From NCBI RefSeq assembly GCF_002159845.1, contig NZ_NFJK01000008.1, positions 94,491 through 158,490 of the forward strand: 64,000 bases of DNA, given 5' to 3'. A program made the position numbers and the translations under genes. Position 1 is the stretch's first letter. Every line of letters starts with the position of its first letter. Source of the stretch: Anaeromassilibacillus sp. An250 (GTDB lineage: Bacteria > Bacillota > Clostridia > Oscillospirales > Acutalibacteraceae). Under the pieces are notes generated by a model. That model searched no databases and had not been told where the DNA came from. It saw nothing but the letters and a program-made list of their open reading frames with translations. Positions 7,350-16,763 of the stretch are shown piece by piece.

Positions 7350-9029
7350 ATGGCAAGCAACGAAAAATATACCGTCCTCTATGGCCGACTGAGTCAGGAG
7401 GACACGCAGAAAACAAATAAGACGGATGACTCGAACAGTATCCAGAATCAAAAACTTCTGCTGGAGAAGTATGCAGCTGAGAAAGGATTCATCAACACCC
7501 TCTTCCTGTATGACGACGGTTACTCTGGAACGAACTTCAACCGCCCAGGCTGGCAGCAGGTCATGGAGCTGATGGAAAACGGTCAGGTGGAAACACTGAT
7601 CGTCAAAGATATGTCCCGACTGGGCCGCGAGTACCTTCAGGTGGGTCAGTACACGGAACTCATCTTCCCAAGCTACGGTGTGCGCTTTATCGCCGTCAAC
7701 GATGGCGTGGACAGCCTGTACGAGTCCACCAATGACTTCACGCCCTTCCGGAATCTGATGAACGAGTTCTATGCCAAAGACTGCAGCAAGAAGGGACGCT
7801 CTGTGGTTCGTCTCAAGGCTGAGACTGGTGCCAGAGTGTCCTCCCGCCCCCGCTATGGGTATATAAAGGACCCGGCAGATCCCAAACGGCACATGGTGCC
7901 TGATCCTGAGACTGCTCCGGTAGTGCGGTACATCTTTGACCTCTGCGTTTCTGGAAAGGGTCCTGCCCAGATTGCAAAGCAGCTCAAGAAAGACAAAATT
8001 CCCACGCCTGGATATTCCTACTACCAGAAGCATGGGGTGGAACTGACCGGAGTGGACATCACTCAGCCATACAACTGGTCCACCAACACCATCGCTGGCA
8101 TTCTGGAGGATGAGACTTACCTGGGTCACACCATCAACCTGAAATCCACCACCCTGTCCTTCAAGAACAAGAAGCGCATTGAGCGTCCCGAGTCTGAGCA
8201 ACTCCGCTTTGAGAATACGCACGAAGCACTCGTTACGCAACAGACCTGGGAGATCGTACAGGATATCCGCAAGCATAAGAGGCGTCCGGCAAAGATGGAG
8301 GAGCAGAATATCTTCTCCGGGCTGGTCTACTGTCTGGACTGCGGGGGCACCATGGTACTGCACCGAGCACACACCATGGATGCGGTGAAAAACAACTTCA
8401 TGTGCTCTACCTACAAGAAGAAAGGCAAAGATGTTTGCTCTGGGCATTACATCAGAGAACAAGAACTCAGTGCCATCCTGCTGGATGACATCCGGCGTGT
8501 CACGCACTTCGCTCGTCAGAACGAGCTACGGTTTGCGGAGCATATCCGCAAGAAACAGGGCAAGGAGGCGCAGCAAGAGATCACGGTGCTTCAAAAGAAA
8601 ATCGACACCATGCAAAAGCGCCAGGACGAGCTGACAAAACTCTTCAAACGGCTCTACGAGGACAGCGTCCTTGGCCGCATCCCGGACGAGCAGTATCGCA
8701 TCCTCTCTCAAGAGTACACTGCCGAGCAGAAAGAGATTCAAGAACAGCTCCCTGCCATGGAAGTAAGGCTTCAGGAACTGAAAGACTCCAGCTCCAATAT
8801 TACCCGGTTCATTGAGAACGCCAAACGGTACAGCCAGATCCCGGAACTGACCGCTGAGATCTTGCGCATCTTCATCAAGCGGGTGGAGGTCGGTGAGCGT
8901 GCGGAGAAATACTCCCGCACAGCACCTCAGGAGGTGCGTATCTATTACCGCGACATTGGTCTGGTGGATGAACTGCCTCAGAGTATGGCGAATTCCGTGG
9001 CAGAAGCAATCCAAAACGAGGTTCCATGA
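7350..9029 (+). CDS. Large serine recombinase (TnpX-like integrase)
   Basis: A 559-residue site-specific recombinase. The resolvase domain is at the N terminus with the YGRLS motif, R13 and nucleophile S15; SRLGREY lies near residue 95. It is followed by the recombinase domain, a zinc ribbon (CLDCGGTM ... MCSTYKKKGKDVC) and a long coiled coil, the standard order of Tn4451 TnpX-type enzymes, and the length is normal. Start ATG 7350 has an AAAGGAG site. It is intact and probably excises and integrates this element. Position at the element end next to tsf fits an integrase. Confidence 0.92.
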   Translation: MASNEKYTVLYGRLSQEDTQKTNKTDDSNSIQNQKLLLEKYAAEKGFINTLFLYDDGYSGTNFNRPGWQQVMELMENGQVETLIVKDMSRLGREYLQVGQYTELIFPSYGVRFIAVNDGVDSLYESTNDFTPFRNLMNEFYAKDCSKKGRSVVRLKAETGARVSSRPRYGYIKDPADPKRHMVPDPETAPVVRYIFDLCVSGKGPAQIAKQLKKDKIPTPGYSYYQKHGVELTGVDITQPYNWSTNTIAGILEDETYLGHTINLKSTTLSFKNKKRIERPESEQLRFENTHEALVTQQTWEIVQDIRKHKRRPAKMEEQNIFSGLVYCLDCGGTMVLHRAHTMDAVKNNFMCSTYKKKGKDVCSGHYIREQELSAILLDDIRRVTHFARQNELRFAEHIRKKQGKEAQQEITVLQKKIDTMQKRQDELTKLFKRLYEDSVLGRIPDEQYRILSQEYTAEQKEIQEQLPAMEVRLQELKDSSSNITRFIENAKRYSQIPELTAEILRIFIKRVEVGERAEKYSRTAPQEVRIYYRDIGLVDELPQSMANSVAEAIQNEVP

Positions 9030-9037
9030 GCAGAAAA

Positions 9038-9066
9038 GGGAGGCTGTGCCGAAACACAGCCTCCCT
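9038..9066 (+). terminator. Hairpin after the recombinase, at the element/tsf border
   Basis: An 11-bp perfect stem GGGAGGCTGTG / CACAGCCTCCC with loop CCGAAA starts 9 bases after the recombinase stop. There is no clear T-run, so it may act weakly or as a bidirectional barrier between the element and the convergent tsf gene. Confidence 0.5.
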
Positions 9067-9165
9067 CCACAGGAACAAATATTGAGTTATATGGGTAGGT
9101 TCATAAATTGTCCCTATGGAACGCCGGAGAAGCTTCCGCGCTGTTTATCTGCTGTTGGGAAAAGC

Positions 9166-10083
9166 TTATTTAATCATGTTGGCAACTTCGTCTGCAAAGT
9201 TGTCCTCGCGCTTCTCAAGGCCTTCGCCCTTCTCAAAGCGGACAAATGCAACGATCTTGATGTCGCCGCCGAGCTCTTTTGCCGTGTTTGCAGTATACTG
9301 CTGAACGGACAGATCGCCGTCCTTCACATATGCCTGGTCGACCAAGCAAACTTCCTTGAAGAATTTGCCGAGTCTGCCAACAACGATCTTCTCAGCGATA
9401 TTGGCCGGCTTGCCGGACTCAATCACCTGCTCGGTGAGAATTTTCTTTTCATGCTCCACAACGTCAGCCGGGACGGAAGCCTCGTCCAAATAGGACGGGT
9501 TGATTGCAGCAACCTGCATAGCGATGTTCTTTGCATACTCCTCGAAGCCCTCTTTTGCAGCAACTTCCGGAGAAGTCTCAAACTTCACCAAAACACCGAT
9601 TCTGCCGCCGCCATGGATATAGGAAACAACCGTACCCTCATAGCGCTGGAAACGGCGGATCTTGATATTCTCGCCGATGGTCAGGATCTTTTCCTTCAGC
9701 AATGCATCGACGGTCATGTCGGTGCCTGCCGCCTTGCAAGCCAGAAGTGCTTCCACATCTGCCGGATTCTCGGAGATAACCGTATCCGCACAGGTCTTTA
9801 CAAAGTTCTGGAAATCCGCATTCTTCGCAACAAAGTCGGTTTCCGCGTTTACTTCGATGGCAACGCCAACATTCTTCGCCTCATTGGTGCATGCAAACGC
9901 AACGCCCTCTGCGGCAATACGGCCAGCCTTCTTTGTAGCAGCGGCAAGGCCCTTTTCTCTCAGGAAATCGATAGCGGCGTCCATATCGCCGTTTGCTTCA
10001 GTCAGTGCCTTCTTGCAGTCCATCATTCCGCAGCCGGTCTTCTCACGAAGTGCTGCAACGTCTTTTGCTGTAAAAGCAGCCAT
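9166..10083 (-). CDS. tsf: Elongation factor Ts
   Basis: A 305-residue EF-Ts, the nucleotide exchange factor for EF-Tu in translation. The N-terminal UBA-like segment with VAALREKTGCGMMDCKKAL is the family signature and is intact. Start ATG 10083 follows GGAGGGATC. It is downstream of rpsB in the usual rpsB-tsf operon; the mobilizable element ends about 100 bases beyond its stop. Confidence 0.98.
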   Translation of the reverse strand: MAAFTAKDVAALREKTGCGMMDCKKALTEANGDMDAAIDFLREKGLAAATKKAGRIAAEGVAFACTNEAKNVGVAIEVNAETDFVAKNADFQNFVKTCADTVISENPADVEALLACKAAGTDMTVDALLKEKILTIGENIKIRRFQRYEGTVVSYIHGGGRIGVLVKFETSPEVAAKEGFEEYAKNIAMQVAAINPSYLDEASVPADVVEHEKKILTEQVIESGKPANIAEKIVVGRLGKFFKEVCLVDQAYVKDGDLSVQQYTANTAKELGGDIKIVAFVRFEKGEGLEKREDNFADEVANMIK

Positions 10084-10181
10084 TGATTGATCCCTCCGTT
10101 TTTTAAGTGCGCCGGAAAGTGGTCTCCCCGGCGCTATTTGATCAAAATTCTTTTCAAATAGATAGGGAACCCCCCATCCAA

Positions 10182-10922
10182 TTAGCCTGCGACCTCGTCC
10201 GTCTCATTTTCCTTTTCCTGCGCTTCAGCAGAACCCATCTGGCCTTCTCTGCCTTCGATGATCGCGTTGGCCATTGTTGCGGAGATCAGCTTAACCGCAC
10301 GGATTGCGTCGTCGTTGCCCGGAATGACATAGTCGATTTCGTCCGGATCGCAGTTGGTATCAACAATTGCAACAATCGGAATGCCGAGCTTCTTTGCCTC
10401 TGCAACCGCAATTCTCTCCTTGCGCGGGTCCACAATGAACAATGCGCCGGGGAGCTGCTTCATATCTTTAATGCCGCCCATGAATTTTTCCAGCTTTTGA
10501 ATTTCGAGCTGGAGCTTCGTGACTTCCTTCTTCGGGAGCAGATCAAACGTGCCGTCCGCTTCCATCGCCTTGAGCTGGTTCAAACGGTCAATTCTGCGGC
10601 GAATAGTGCGGAAGTTGGTGAGCATACCGCCCAGCCATCTTGCATTTACAAAGTAAGCGCCAGCGCGTTCGGCTTCATCACGGACCGATTCCTGCGCCTG
10701 CTTCTTGGTGCCGACGAACAGGACGGACTTGCCTTCCATCGAAAGATCACGGACGAAATTGTACGCTTCTTCAAGCTTCTTAACGGTCTTCTGCAGGTCG
10801 ATGATGTAGATGCCGTTGCGCTCGGTGAAGATGTAGGGAGCCATTTTCGGGTTCCATCTTCTGGTCTGGTGGCCGAAATGTACACCGGCCTCCAAAAGCT
10901 GTTTCATAGATACGACTGCCAT
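10182..10922 (-). CDS. rpsB: 30S ribosomal protein S2
   Basis: A 246-residue S2 protein, beginning [20 protein letters not shown], the conserved family start, with PGNDDAIRA near the C terminus. Start ATG 10922 has an AAGGAGG site. It is the first gene of the rpsB-tsf operon and is transcribed from the promoter at 11037-11065, with a leader of about 110 bases that could carry S2 autoregulation; no known leader structure was recognised. Confidence 0.98.
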   Translation of the reverse strand: MAVVSMKQLLEAGVHFGHQTRRWNPKMAPYIFTERNGIYIIDLQKTVKKLEEAYNFVRDLSMEGKSVLFVGTKKQAQESVRDEAERAGAYFVNARWLGGMLTNFRTIRRRIDRLNQLKAMEADGTFDLLPKKEVTKLQLEIQKLEKFMGGIKDMKQLPGALFIVDPRKERIAVAEAKKLGIPIVAIVDTNCDPDEIDYVIPGNDDAIRAVKLISATMANAIIEGREGQMGSAEAQEKENETDEVAG

Positions 10923-11036
10923 AATAAAATCCTCCTTGGTTTTTCCGCCGCCGCGCTCTGTTTTGGACGCAGAACTTCAAGGAATCCCTTTCGAAGCACC
11001 GGTTCGTCCAGCGCTGGCGTGTGTTTTGCGCGCATT

Positions 11037-11065
11037 ATTATACCACAATCCAACAGGGATTGCAA
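11037..11065 (-). promoter_or_regulatory. rpsB-tsf promoter
   Basis: Reading leftwards: TTGCAA (11065-11060), 17 bases, then a perfect TATAAT (11042-11037). The position about 115 bases before the rpsB start and the near-consensus match support a strong vegetative promoter. Confidence 0.75.
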
Positions 11066-11092
11066 TATTTTTTCGGAAGATCACAGATTCGC

Positions 11093-11371
11093 TCAGCTTC
11101 CGAAGAGATGCGGCTTCTTTTTTACGCGGTAAAAATCATTATAACATACCAGAATCGTTTCGTCACCAATTACTTCAATATCCTGCCATTTGATAATAAT
11201 ATCATCCTCACGGCCGAGCAGGCCAAAAAAGCGCAGCCGGCCATAGATGACCAAAGAGAGGACCCGCGCGGTAACGGTGTCGATCTCCACATCGCACACA
11301 TACCCAATACGTGTGCCGTCTTTGGTGTTGATAACCTCTTTGTGCCGCATGTCCGCGATTCTGCAATTCAT
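11093..11371 (-). CDS. YlmC/YmxH-family PRC-barrel sporulation protein
   Basis: A 92-residue protein beginning MNCRIADMRHKEVINTKDGT, followed by a PRC-barrel pattern (IGYVCDVEID ... VLSLVIYGR) as in the YlmC/YmxH family of spore formers. The exact molecular function of the family is not known. It reads towards rpsB and lies divergent from ppa. An upstream CTCCTGC complement provides a GGAGG-like ribosome site. Confidence 0.85.
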   Translation of the reverse strand: MNCRIADMRHKEVINTKDGTRIGYVCDVEIDTVTARVLSLVIYGRLRFFGLLGREDDIIIKWQDIEVIGDETILVCYNDFYRVKKKPHLFGS

Positions 11372-11500
11372 GGAACACTCCTCCTGCTCTACTGATCGTA
11401 GTATATCTATGCGGAGAGAATGCCGAACATGCGAGAGGTGTATGCAAACTTCTGGGAAGGTTGCTTTTTATGGATTTGTATAAAATTCCCTGGAAATACA

Positions 11501-11529
11501 TTGATTCTTTTTATGCGCAATGATACAAT
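11501..11529 (+). promoter_or_regulatory. Promoter of the pyrophosphatase gene
   Basis: TTGATT (11501-11506), a 17-base spacer and TACAAT (11524-11529), about 50 bases upstream of the ppa start. Spacing and sequences fit a vegetative promoter. Confidence 0.6.
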
Positions 11530-11581
11530 ATAAATAAACGGCGGCAGAATTTATAGACAGCCAAAAAAAGGAGGAATTTGG

Positions 11582-12112
11582 ATGAATATCTGGCATGACA
11601 TTTCCCCAAAACGAATCAAGACGGACGATTTTTGTGCAGTTATTGAAATAACTAAGGGAAGCAAAGCAAAATATGAGCTGGATAAGGAGACCGGTTTGCT
11701 GTTTTTGGACCGCATTTTGTATACATCCACGCACTATCCGGCCAATTACGGTTTTATCCCGCGCACCTATGCGGAAGATCACGATCCGCTCGACGTCCTC
11801 GTGCTTTGTTCCGAGAATATCCATCCGCTTTCCCTGGTGCGGTGTTACCCAATTGGTGTCATCAGCATGGAGGACAACGGTAGTAAAGATGAAAAAATTA
11901 TTGCCATCCCATTCAATGACCCAACCTACAACGGTTATAAGGACATCAGCGAATTGCCTGCGCATATTTTCGACGAGATGTCCCACTTTTTCTCAGTCTA
12001 TAAGGCGTTGGAGGGAAAGACGACCGCGATTGACAATGTTTTCGGCGTAGAGCGTGCGAAGGAGATCATACAAGAAAGCATTGAAAGTTATCTGGAGAAC
12101 TATTGCCGTTGA
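11582..12112 (+). CDS. ppa: Inorganic pyrophosphatase (family I)
   Basis: A 176-residue soluble pyrophosphatase hydrolysing PPi to phosphate. Seen: the conserved active-site block EDHDPLDVLVL with its metal-binding aspartates, YPANYGFIP, and the later DPTYNGYKDISELP. The length is normal for the family. Start ATG 11582 follows AAAGGAGGAATTTGG. It is monocistronic, with its own promoter and a double terminator. Confidence 0.95.
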   Translation: MNIWHDISPKRIKTDDFCAVIEITKGSKAKYELDKETGLLFLDRILYTSTHYPANYGFIPRTYAEDHDPLDVLVLCSENIHPLSLVRCYPIGVISMEDNGSKDEKIIAIPFNDPTYNGYKDISELPAHIFDEMSHFFSVYKALEGKTTAIDNVFGVERAKEIIQESIESYLENYCR

Positions 12113-12163
12113 GCATCAAACGGTGGGCAAGCGCTCGTTGAAAAATTTTTTCATTTGGATTTA

Positions 12164-12250
12164 AGCAAGGGAAAGCCGCGCGGGGCGCGGCTTTCCCTTG
12201 CTATTGGGCGGTGGAAACATGCTGTTCCACCGCCTTTTTCCTTTTTTACT
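12164..12250 (+). terminator. Tandem terminator hairpins after ppa
   Basis: A 17-bp perfect stem (12164-12180 with 12186-12202, 5-base loop) is followed directly by a second hairpin GGCGGTGGAA / TTCCACCGCC (12207-12234) and a TTTTTCCTTTTTT tract. The second is a classic intrinsic terminator and isolates ppa from sigG. Confidence 0.85.
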
Positions 12251-12313
12251 GGTGCATGTTCCTATCCGATCATGGCAATAATGAATGCGAAAGCCGGATG
12301 GGAGGAATGCGCT

Positions 12314-13081
12314 GTGTACAATAAGGTGGATATCTGCGGGGTGAATACCGCAAAGCTCAAAGTTTTGACCGAAAAAGAAAAGACGGAATTGCTGCGCCGT
12401 GTCAGGGAAGGGGACAAGCAGGCGCGCGAAGAGCTAATCAATGGAAATTTGCGCTTGGTGCTCAGTGTCATCCAGCGTTTTACAAACCGCGGGGAGAATT
12501 TGGACGACCTCTTCCAGGTGGGCTGTATCGGACTCATCAAGGCGATCGATCACTTTGATATGAACCAGGGCGTACGGTTTTCTACTTACGGCGTTCCGAT
12601 GATCATCGGGGAGATCCGCAGATACCTGCGGGACAACAACAGCATTCGTGTCAGCCGGTCCCTACGCGACACGGCGTATAAGGCGATGCAGGTCAAAGAA
12701 AAAATGACCGCGAAAAACAACAAGGAGCCGACCATCGAGGAAATCGCCGAGGAGCTGGATCTCCCAAGGGAGGATGTGGTCCTTGCGCTGGAGTCCATCG
12801 TGGAGCCGGTTTCCCTGTACGAGCCGGTTTTTTCCGATGGAGGGGACACCATCTATGTGATGGATCAGGTGGGGGACAACAACGACGACAATAACTGGCT
12901 GGATGAAATTGCCCTGAAAGAGGCGATCAGCGACCTGAGCGACCGGGAAAAACGCATTTTATCCATGCGGTTTTTCCAGGGGAAGACCCAGATGGAGGTC
13001 GCTTCGGAGATCGGCATCAGCCAGGCGCAGGTATCGCGTCTGGAAAAAGGAGCGCTCGGAAAAATCAAACGGGATATTTGA
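12314..13081 (+). CDS. sigG: RNA polymerase sporulation sigma factor G
   Basis: A 255-residue sigma-70-family factor. The N terminus YNKVDICGVNTAKLKVLT is the SigG signature (also the anti-sigma contact region), followed by region 2 (NGNLRLVLSVIQRF, DDLFQVGCIGLIKAID) and region 4 (LSDREKRILSMRFFQGKTQ, SQAQVSRLEK). It directs late forespore gene expression. The open frame extends upstream to 12155, but the GTG at 12314 has GGAGG nine bases before it and matches the family start. The usual sigE neighbour is absent here. Confidence 0.93.
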   Translation: MYNKVDICGVNTAKLKVLTEKEKTELLRRVREGDKQAREELINGNLRLVLSVIQRFTNRGENLDDLFQVGCIGLIKAIDHFDMNQGVRFSTYGVPMIIGEIRRYLRDNNSIRVSRSLRDTAYKAMQVKEKMTAKNNKEPTIEEIAEELDLPREDVVLALESIVEPVSLYEPVFSDGGDTIYVMDQVGDNNDDNNWLDEIALKEAISDLSDREKRILSMRFFQGKTQMEVASEIGISQAQVSRLEKGALGKIKRDI

Positions 13082-13096
13082 CCGGAAAACAAAAGA

Positions 13097-13136
13097 GGTT
13101 CCGCAGTCCGAACCAAAAGGATCGTCCTGCGGAACC
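13097..13136. terminator. Hairpin between convergent sigG and the ACT gene
   Basis: GGTTCCGCAG (13097-13106) pairs with CTGCGGAACC (13127-13136) across a 20-base loop. It lies between two converging genes and lacks a strong T-run, so it probably serves as a weak bidirectional terminator. Confidence 0.5.
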
Positions 13137-13183
13137 CCAAAGATGAAACATTATAGAAATAGAATGGAAAAATCGAGCACTTT

Positions 13184-13639
13184 TCAGCCCATCTGCTTTT
13201 CGATCGACTCCAGCGTCTGTTCAAAGTCGGCGGCTGTCACCAACATGGAGATTTCCACATCGGAAGTGCTGATGAGGCGAATGTCGGTATTTACCTCTGC
13301 GGCCGCTTGTAACACCTTTGCAGCTACGCCGGGCGTGTTCTTCATGCGTTCATCGTGTACTGCGATTTTATAATTGCCGCTGCTGACGATGGTTTTGATA
13401 TCGTGGTTGTCATACAGGGCGGAGGTGAACTTTAAGATTTTGCCGAGATCCTCGTCGTCGATGGTGAAGGAAATGGTCGTATACGCTCCATGGGAGGGGG
13501 CGAGGGAGATCATATCCACATTCACACCCAGGTCGGAAATCTTCTGAAAGATCTTGGCGATGGAATTGAGCGCCACAGGGCAATTTTGCAGGTTGACCAG
13601 TGTGATGTCACTGAGGGTTGTAATAACCGTTTGTTCCAT
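13184..13639 (-). CDS. ACT-domain protein (aspartokinase regulatory-domain-like)
   Basis: A 151-residue protein made of two ACT-like halves (residues about 10-75 and 85-150: VNVDMISLAPSHG and VNTDIRLISTSD). This resembles the regulatory part of aspartate kinase without the kinase domain. It is the last gene of the asd-dapA-dapB operon, 14 bases after dapB, so it may sense lysine or threonine and modulate the pathway; that is inference. Start ATG 13639 has a GGGGGAT site. Confidence 0.8.
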   Translation of the reverse strand: MEQTVITTLSDITLVNLQNCPVALNSIAKIFQKISDLGVNVDMISLAPSHGAYTTISFTIDDEDLGKILKFTSALYDNHDIKTIVSSGNYKIAVHDERMKNTPGVAAKVLQAAAEVNTDIRLISTSDVEISMLVTAADFEQTLESIEKQMG

Positions 13640-13653
13640 GATCGTATCCCCCT

Positions 13654-14406
13654 TTACTTTAATAGGTCGGACATATCATACAGTCCGGCAGGTTGCTTTG
13701 CCAGAAATACCGCTGCGTTGATCGAGCCGTTGGCAAAAATCTCTTTTGACTGTGCGGAATGGGAAAGGGTGATGACCTCATGCGGCCCGGCGAAAATCAC
13801 TTCGTGCTCGCCGACGATGGTACCGCCGCGCACGGAATGCATCCCGATTTCATTCTTATCGCGCTTTTTGCGCTGGGAATGGCGGTCGTACATATACGTC
13901 ATCTGGCGGTCTTCGACGGAAGAAATCGCGTCTGCGATCATGAGCGCGGTCCCGCTGGGGGCGTCAATTTTCTGGTTGTGATGCTTTTCGATAATCTCAA
14001 TGTCAAAATCTTCGCCCAAAACCTGTGCCGCTTTCTTGGAGAGTCCAATCAGCAGGTTGATCCCCAAGCTCATATTGCCGGAATAAAACACCGGAATCTT
14101 GTGCGAGGCCTGCTTTAGCGCATTGACCTGATCGTGGTTATATCCCGTGGTACAGAGCACCAGGGGAAGCTTATGTTCTAAACCAAACTGCAATAGGGGA
14201 GAGAGCAGCGCCGGATGGGAGAAATCAATCACAACGTCCGCTTCCTCTTGCACCTCGGAAGGGGAGGCATAGACGGGAAAATCCCCAAAGGGATCGGTGT
14301 GAATGTCAATTCCAGCGACAATTTTGCAGTCTTCCCGTTCTTTCACACATGCGGCGATGACACGGCCCATTTTGCCGTTGCATCCGCAGAGAAGAATCCT
14401 TGTCAT
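13654..14406 (-). CDS. dapB: 4-hydroxy-tetrahydrodipicolinate reductase
   Basis: A 250-residue DapB, which reduces the DapA product with NAD(P)H in lysine/diaminopimelate synthesis. Seen: the nucleotide-binding GCNGKMGR at residues 8-15 and the active-site block EKHHNQKIDAPSGTA. The length is normal. Start ATG 14406 has a GGAGGACG site. Third gene of the lysine-riboswitch operon; diaminopimelate also feeds peptidoglycan and spore dipicolinate. Confidence 0.97.
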   Translation of the reverse strand: MTRILLCGCNGKMGRVIAACVKEREDCKIVAGIDIHTDPFGDFPVYASPSEVQEEADVVIDFSHPALLSPLLQFGLEHKLPLVLCTTGYNHDQVNALKQASHKIPVFYSGNMSLGINLLIGLSKKAAQVLGEDFDIEIIEKHHNQKIDAPSGTALMIADAISSVEDRQMTYMYDRHSQRKKRDKNEIGMHSVRGGTIVGEHEVIFAGPHEVITLSHSAQSKEIFANGSINAAVFLAKQPAGLYDMSDLLK

Positions 14407-14434
14407 TTTACGTCCTCCGAATGGTAATGGTTTC

Positions 14435-15322
14435 TTAGATCAACTGATACTTTTTGAGAACTTCACGGAGCTGATTGAGCGCCGCCTCGCTCATGGTGGT
14501 CAGAGGCAAACGGCAGTCGCCCACATCAAAGCCCATCTCGTTCATAGCGGCTTTGACCGGGATCGGGTTGACGTCCATGAAGAGCGCGTTCATCAATTCC
14601 ACATATTTGAGCGTCAGCTCGCGGCTCTTCGCCGCATCTCCGGAAAGGAACGATGCACAGAGGTCGTGCATCTCCTGCGGCAAAACATTGGCAAACACGG
14701 AGATCACACCTTTGCCGCCCAATGCGAGCATCGGGAGGGTCTGATCATCGTTGCCGGAATAGACATAGAAATCGTCCCCGCAGAGAGCGATCGTCTTGGC
14801 CACCGAAGAAATGTCCCCGTTGGCCTCTTTGACCGCATTCAGATTTGGATGTTTGGAGAGTTCCAAATACGTCTCCGGTTTGATATTGCATCCGGTGCGG
14901 GAGGGCACGTTGTACACGATGATCGGCAGGTTCACACGGTCTGCGATGTATGTATAATGGCGAACGAGACCCGCCTGGGAAGTCTTGTTGTAATAGGGGG
15001 TTACCGAGAGAAGAGCGTCCGCGCCCATACGCTCCGCCTCCTGGGAGAGCTGTACGGCATAGGCGGTATCGTTGCTGCCCGTGCTGGCGATGACTGGGAC
15101 GCGCTTATTTACCTTTTGGATCACGTATTCCAGCGCTTTGCAGTGTTCCTCGTGGTTCAGGACAGGGGATTCGCCGGTCGTTGCGCAGGCGATGATGGCG
15201 TCGGTGCCGTGGCTAATCTGGAATTCGATCAGCTCCCCAAATTTTTCATAATTGATGGAGCCGTCCTTGTGCATGGGCGTGACCAGCGCCACGCCGGAAC
15301 CGGTATAGACGAGTTTCTTCAT
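14435..15322 (-). CDS. dapA: 4-hydroxy-tetrahydrodipicolinate synthase
   Basis: A 295-residue class I aldolase condensing aspartate semialdehyde and pyruvate. Seen: TTGESPVLNHEEH (family TTGE motif), YNVPSRTGCNI with the catalytic tyrosine, and the Schiff-base lysine region NAVKEANGD. Start ATG 15322 has a GGAGG site. Second gene of the operon, using the product of asd. Confidence 0.97.
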   Translation of the reverse strand: MKKLVYTGSGVALVTPMHKDGSINYEKFGELIEFQISHGTDAIIACATTGESPVLNHEEHCKALEYVIQKVNKRVPVIASTGSNDTAYAVQLSQEAERMGADALLSVTPYYNKTSQAGLVRHYTYIADRVNLPIIVYNVPSRTGCNIKPETYLELSKHPNLNAVKEANGDISSVAKTIALCGDDFYVYSGNDDQTLPMLALGGKGVISVFANVLPQEMHDLCASFLSGDAAKSRELTLKYVELMNALFMDVNPIPVKAAMNEMGFDVGDCRLPLTTMSEAALNQLREVLKKYQLI

Positions 15323-15382
15323 AATAGGGCCTCCAATTCATGATTCAGAAATGGGAATTGCATGTATCGGTGTTCCTTTGGA

Positions 15383-16462
15383 TCAGTCCAAATATCCCTT
15401 TGCGCAGAGCAGCTCCGCCATCAGGACCGCACCGCCCGCCGCGCCGCGCAGGGTATTGTGGGAGAGGCAGACAAACTTGATGTCATACTGCGTATCCGGA
15501 CGCAGACGGCCGATGGAGACCGCCATGCCGTTCTCCAGGTTGCGGTCCAGGCGGGACTGCGGGCGGTCGTCCTCGCGGAAGTAGTGCAGGAACTGCTTGG
15601 GTGCGCTCGGCAGCTGGAGCTCCTGGGGAACGCCCTTGTACGTTTCCCAACGATGGATGATTTCCTCGAGTTCGATCTTCTTCTCATAGGAGACAAACAC
15701 CGCTGCGGTGTGGCCGTCGGAGACCGGTACGCGCAGGCACTGCGAGGTGATGCACGGGGAGGTGGCGTTTACGATCTTGCCGTCCTCCACATGGCCCCAG
15801 ATCTTGAGGGGTTCCTGCTCGGACTTTTCCTCTTCGCCACCGATGTAGGGGATGACATTGTCGAGGCTTTCCGGCCAGGTCTTGAAGGTTTTTCCAGCGC
15901 CGGAGATGGCCTGGTAGGTGCAGGCGAGTACCTTTGTGACGTTGAGGTCCATCAGCGGATGGATCGCCGGGACATAGCTCTGTAATGAGCAGTTGGATTT
16001 GACGGAAATAAAGCCGCGCTTCGTTCCAAGGCGCTTGCGCTGCGCGTCGATCACAGCGGCGTGGTCCGCATTGATCTCCGGGATGATCATCGGGACGTCC
16101 GGCGTCCCGCGGTTCGCGCTGTTGTTGGACATGACCGGGCATTCCGCCTTTGCATACGCCTCTTCCAGCGCTTTGATTTCGTCTTTCTTCATGTTGACTG
16201 CGCAGAAGACAAAGTCCACCATCGAAGCGATCTTCTCCACGTCGGCAGTGGCGTCGAAGATAACCATGTTTTTCATGGATTCCGGCATGGGCGTGCTCAT
16301 GGCCCAGCGGTCTCCCACAGCCTCCTCATAGGTTTTGCCGGCGGACCGGCCGCTCGCAGCGAGCGCTTTGACGTGAAACCAGGGATGATTTTCCAAGAGC
16401 GTTGCAAACCGTTGGCCTACCATGCCGGTTGCTCCGATGATTCCAACCTGATATGTTTTCAT
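15383..16462 (-). CDS. asd: Aspartate-semialdehyde dehydrogenase
   Basis: A 359-residue enzyme making aspartate semialdehyde, the branch point to lysine and threonine. Seen: N-terminal GATGMVGQRF NADP loop (residues 10-19) and the active-site cysteine in VKSNCSLQSYVPAIHPL. The sequence looks like the archaeal/fungal-type Asd subgroup rather than the E. coli type. Start ATG 16462 has an AGGAGG site. First gene of the operon behind a lysine riboswitch. Confidence 0.95.
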   Translation of the reverse strand: MKTYQVGIIGATGMVGQRFATLLENHPWFHVKALAASGRSAGKTYEEAVGDRWAMSTPMPESMKNMVIFDATADVEKIASMVDFVFCAVNMKKDEIKALEEAYAKAECPVMSNNSANRGTPDVPMIIPEINADHAAVIDAQRKRLGTKRGFISVKSNCSLQSYVPAIHPLMDLNVTKVLACTYQAISGAGKTFKTWPESLDNVIPYIGGEEEKSEQEPLKIWGHVEDGKIVNATSPCITSQCLRVPVSDGHTAAVFVSYEKKIELEEIIHRWETYKGVPQELQLPSAPKQFLHYFREDDRPQSRLDRNLENGMAVSIGRLRPDTQYDIKFVCLSHNTLRGAAGGAVLMAELLCAKGYLD

Positions 16463-16688
16463 GACACATTTCCTCCTATATGATGATATGGGAATAACGA
16501 AAGAGAAAGAACCTGACAGGGAGAAAAGACAAAATGGAGAGAATCGGAATGAAACAGATTTCTGTCTTCATAAGCCTGAAACAAGAATCTTTCTTTCCAA
16601 AACCGGCTTGGATATGCATCCAAACCTGTGGAAAGTTCTACATTTTTCAGAAGATGCTCCAAAGAGAGGCGGCTCCTGCAAAATACAA

Positions 16689-16712
16689 TAAAAAAACCGG
16701 TTGAAAACCGGT
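16689..16712 (-). terminator. Riboswitch-linked intrinsic terminator
   Basis: On the minus strand ACCGGTT-TTC-AACCGGT is followed by seven T residues. It lies just downstream of the lysine aptamer and about 230 bases before asd, so lysine binding is expected to favour this hairpin and stop transcription. Confidence 0.85.
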
Positions 16713-16763
16713 CATCAAATCAATATAATAGAACTTGCTCGGTATTCCCAATGGGACATACTG

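Larger units (their letters stand above)
1..9066. mobile_element. Mobilizable element (right part) integrated beside tsf
   Basis: From the left edge to about 9066 the genes form an integrative mobilizable element: a RepA-like ATPase, MobC, a HUH-type relaxase, a TnpW-like protein and a large serine recombinase. The recombinase ends at 9029 and a hairpin (9038-9065) separates it from the core gene tsf. No type IV secretion genes are visible, so transfer would need a helper. The minus-strand operon at 1-3879 is cargo on the same element. The left end lies outside the window; the exact right attachment site was not resolved and is placed by gene content, probably between 9030 and 9165. Confidence 0.8.
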
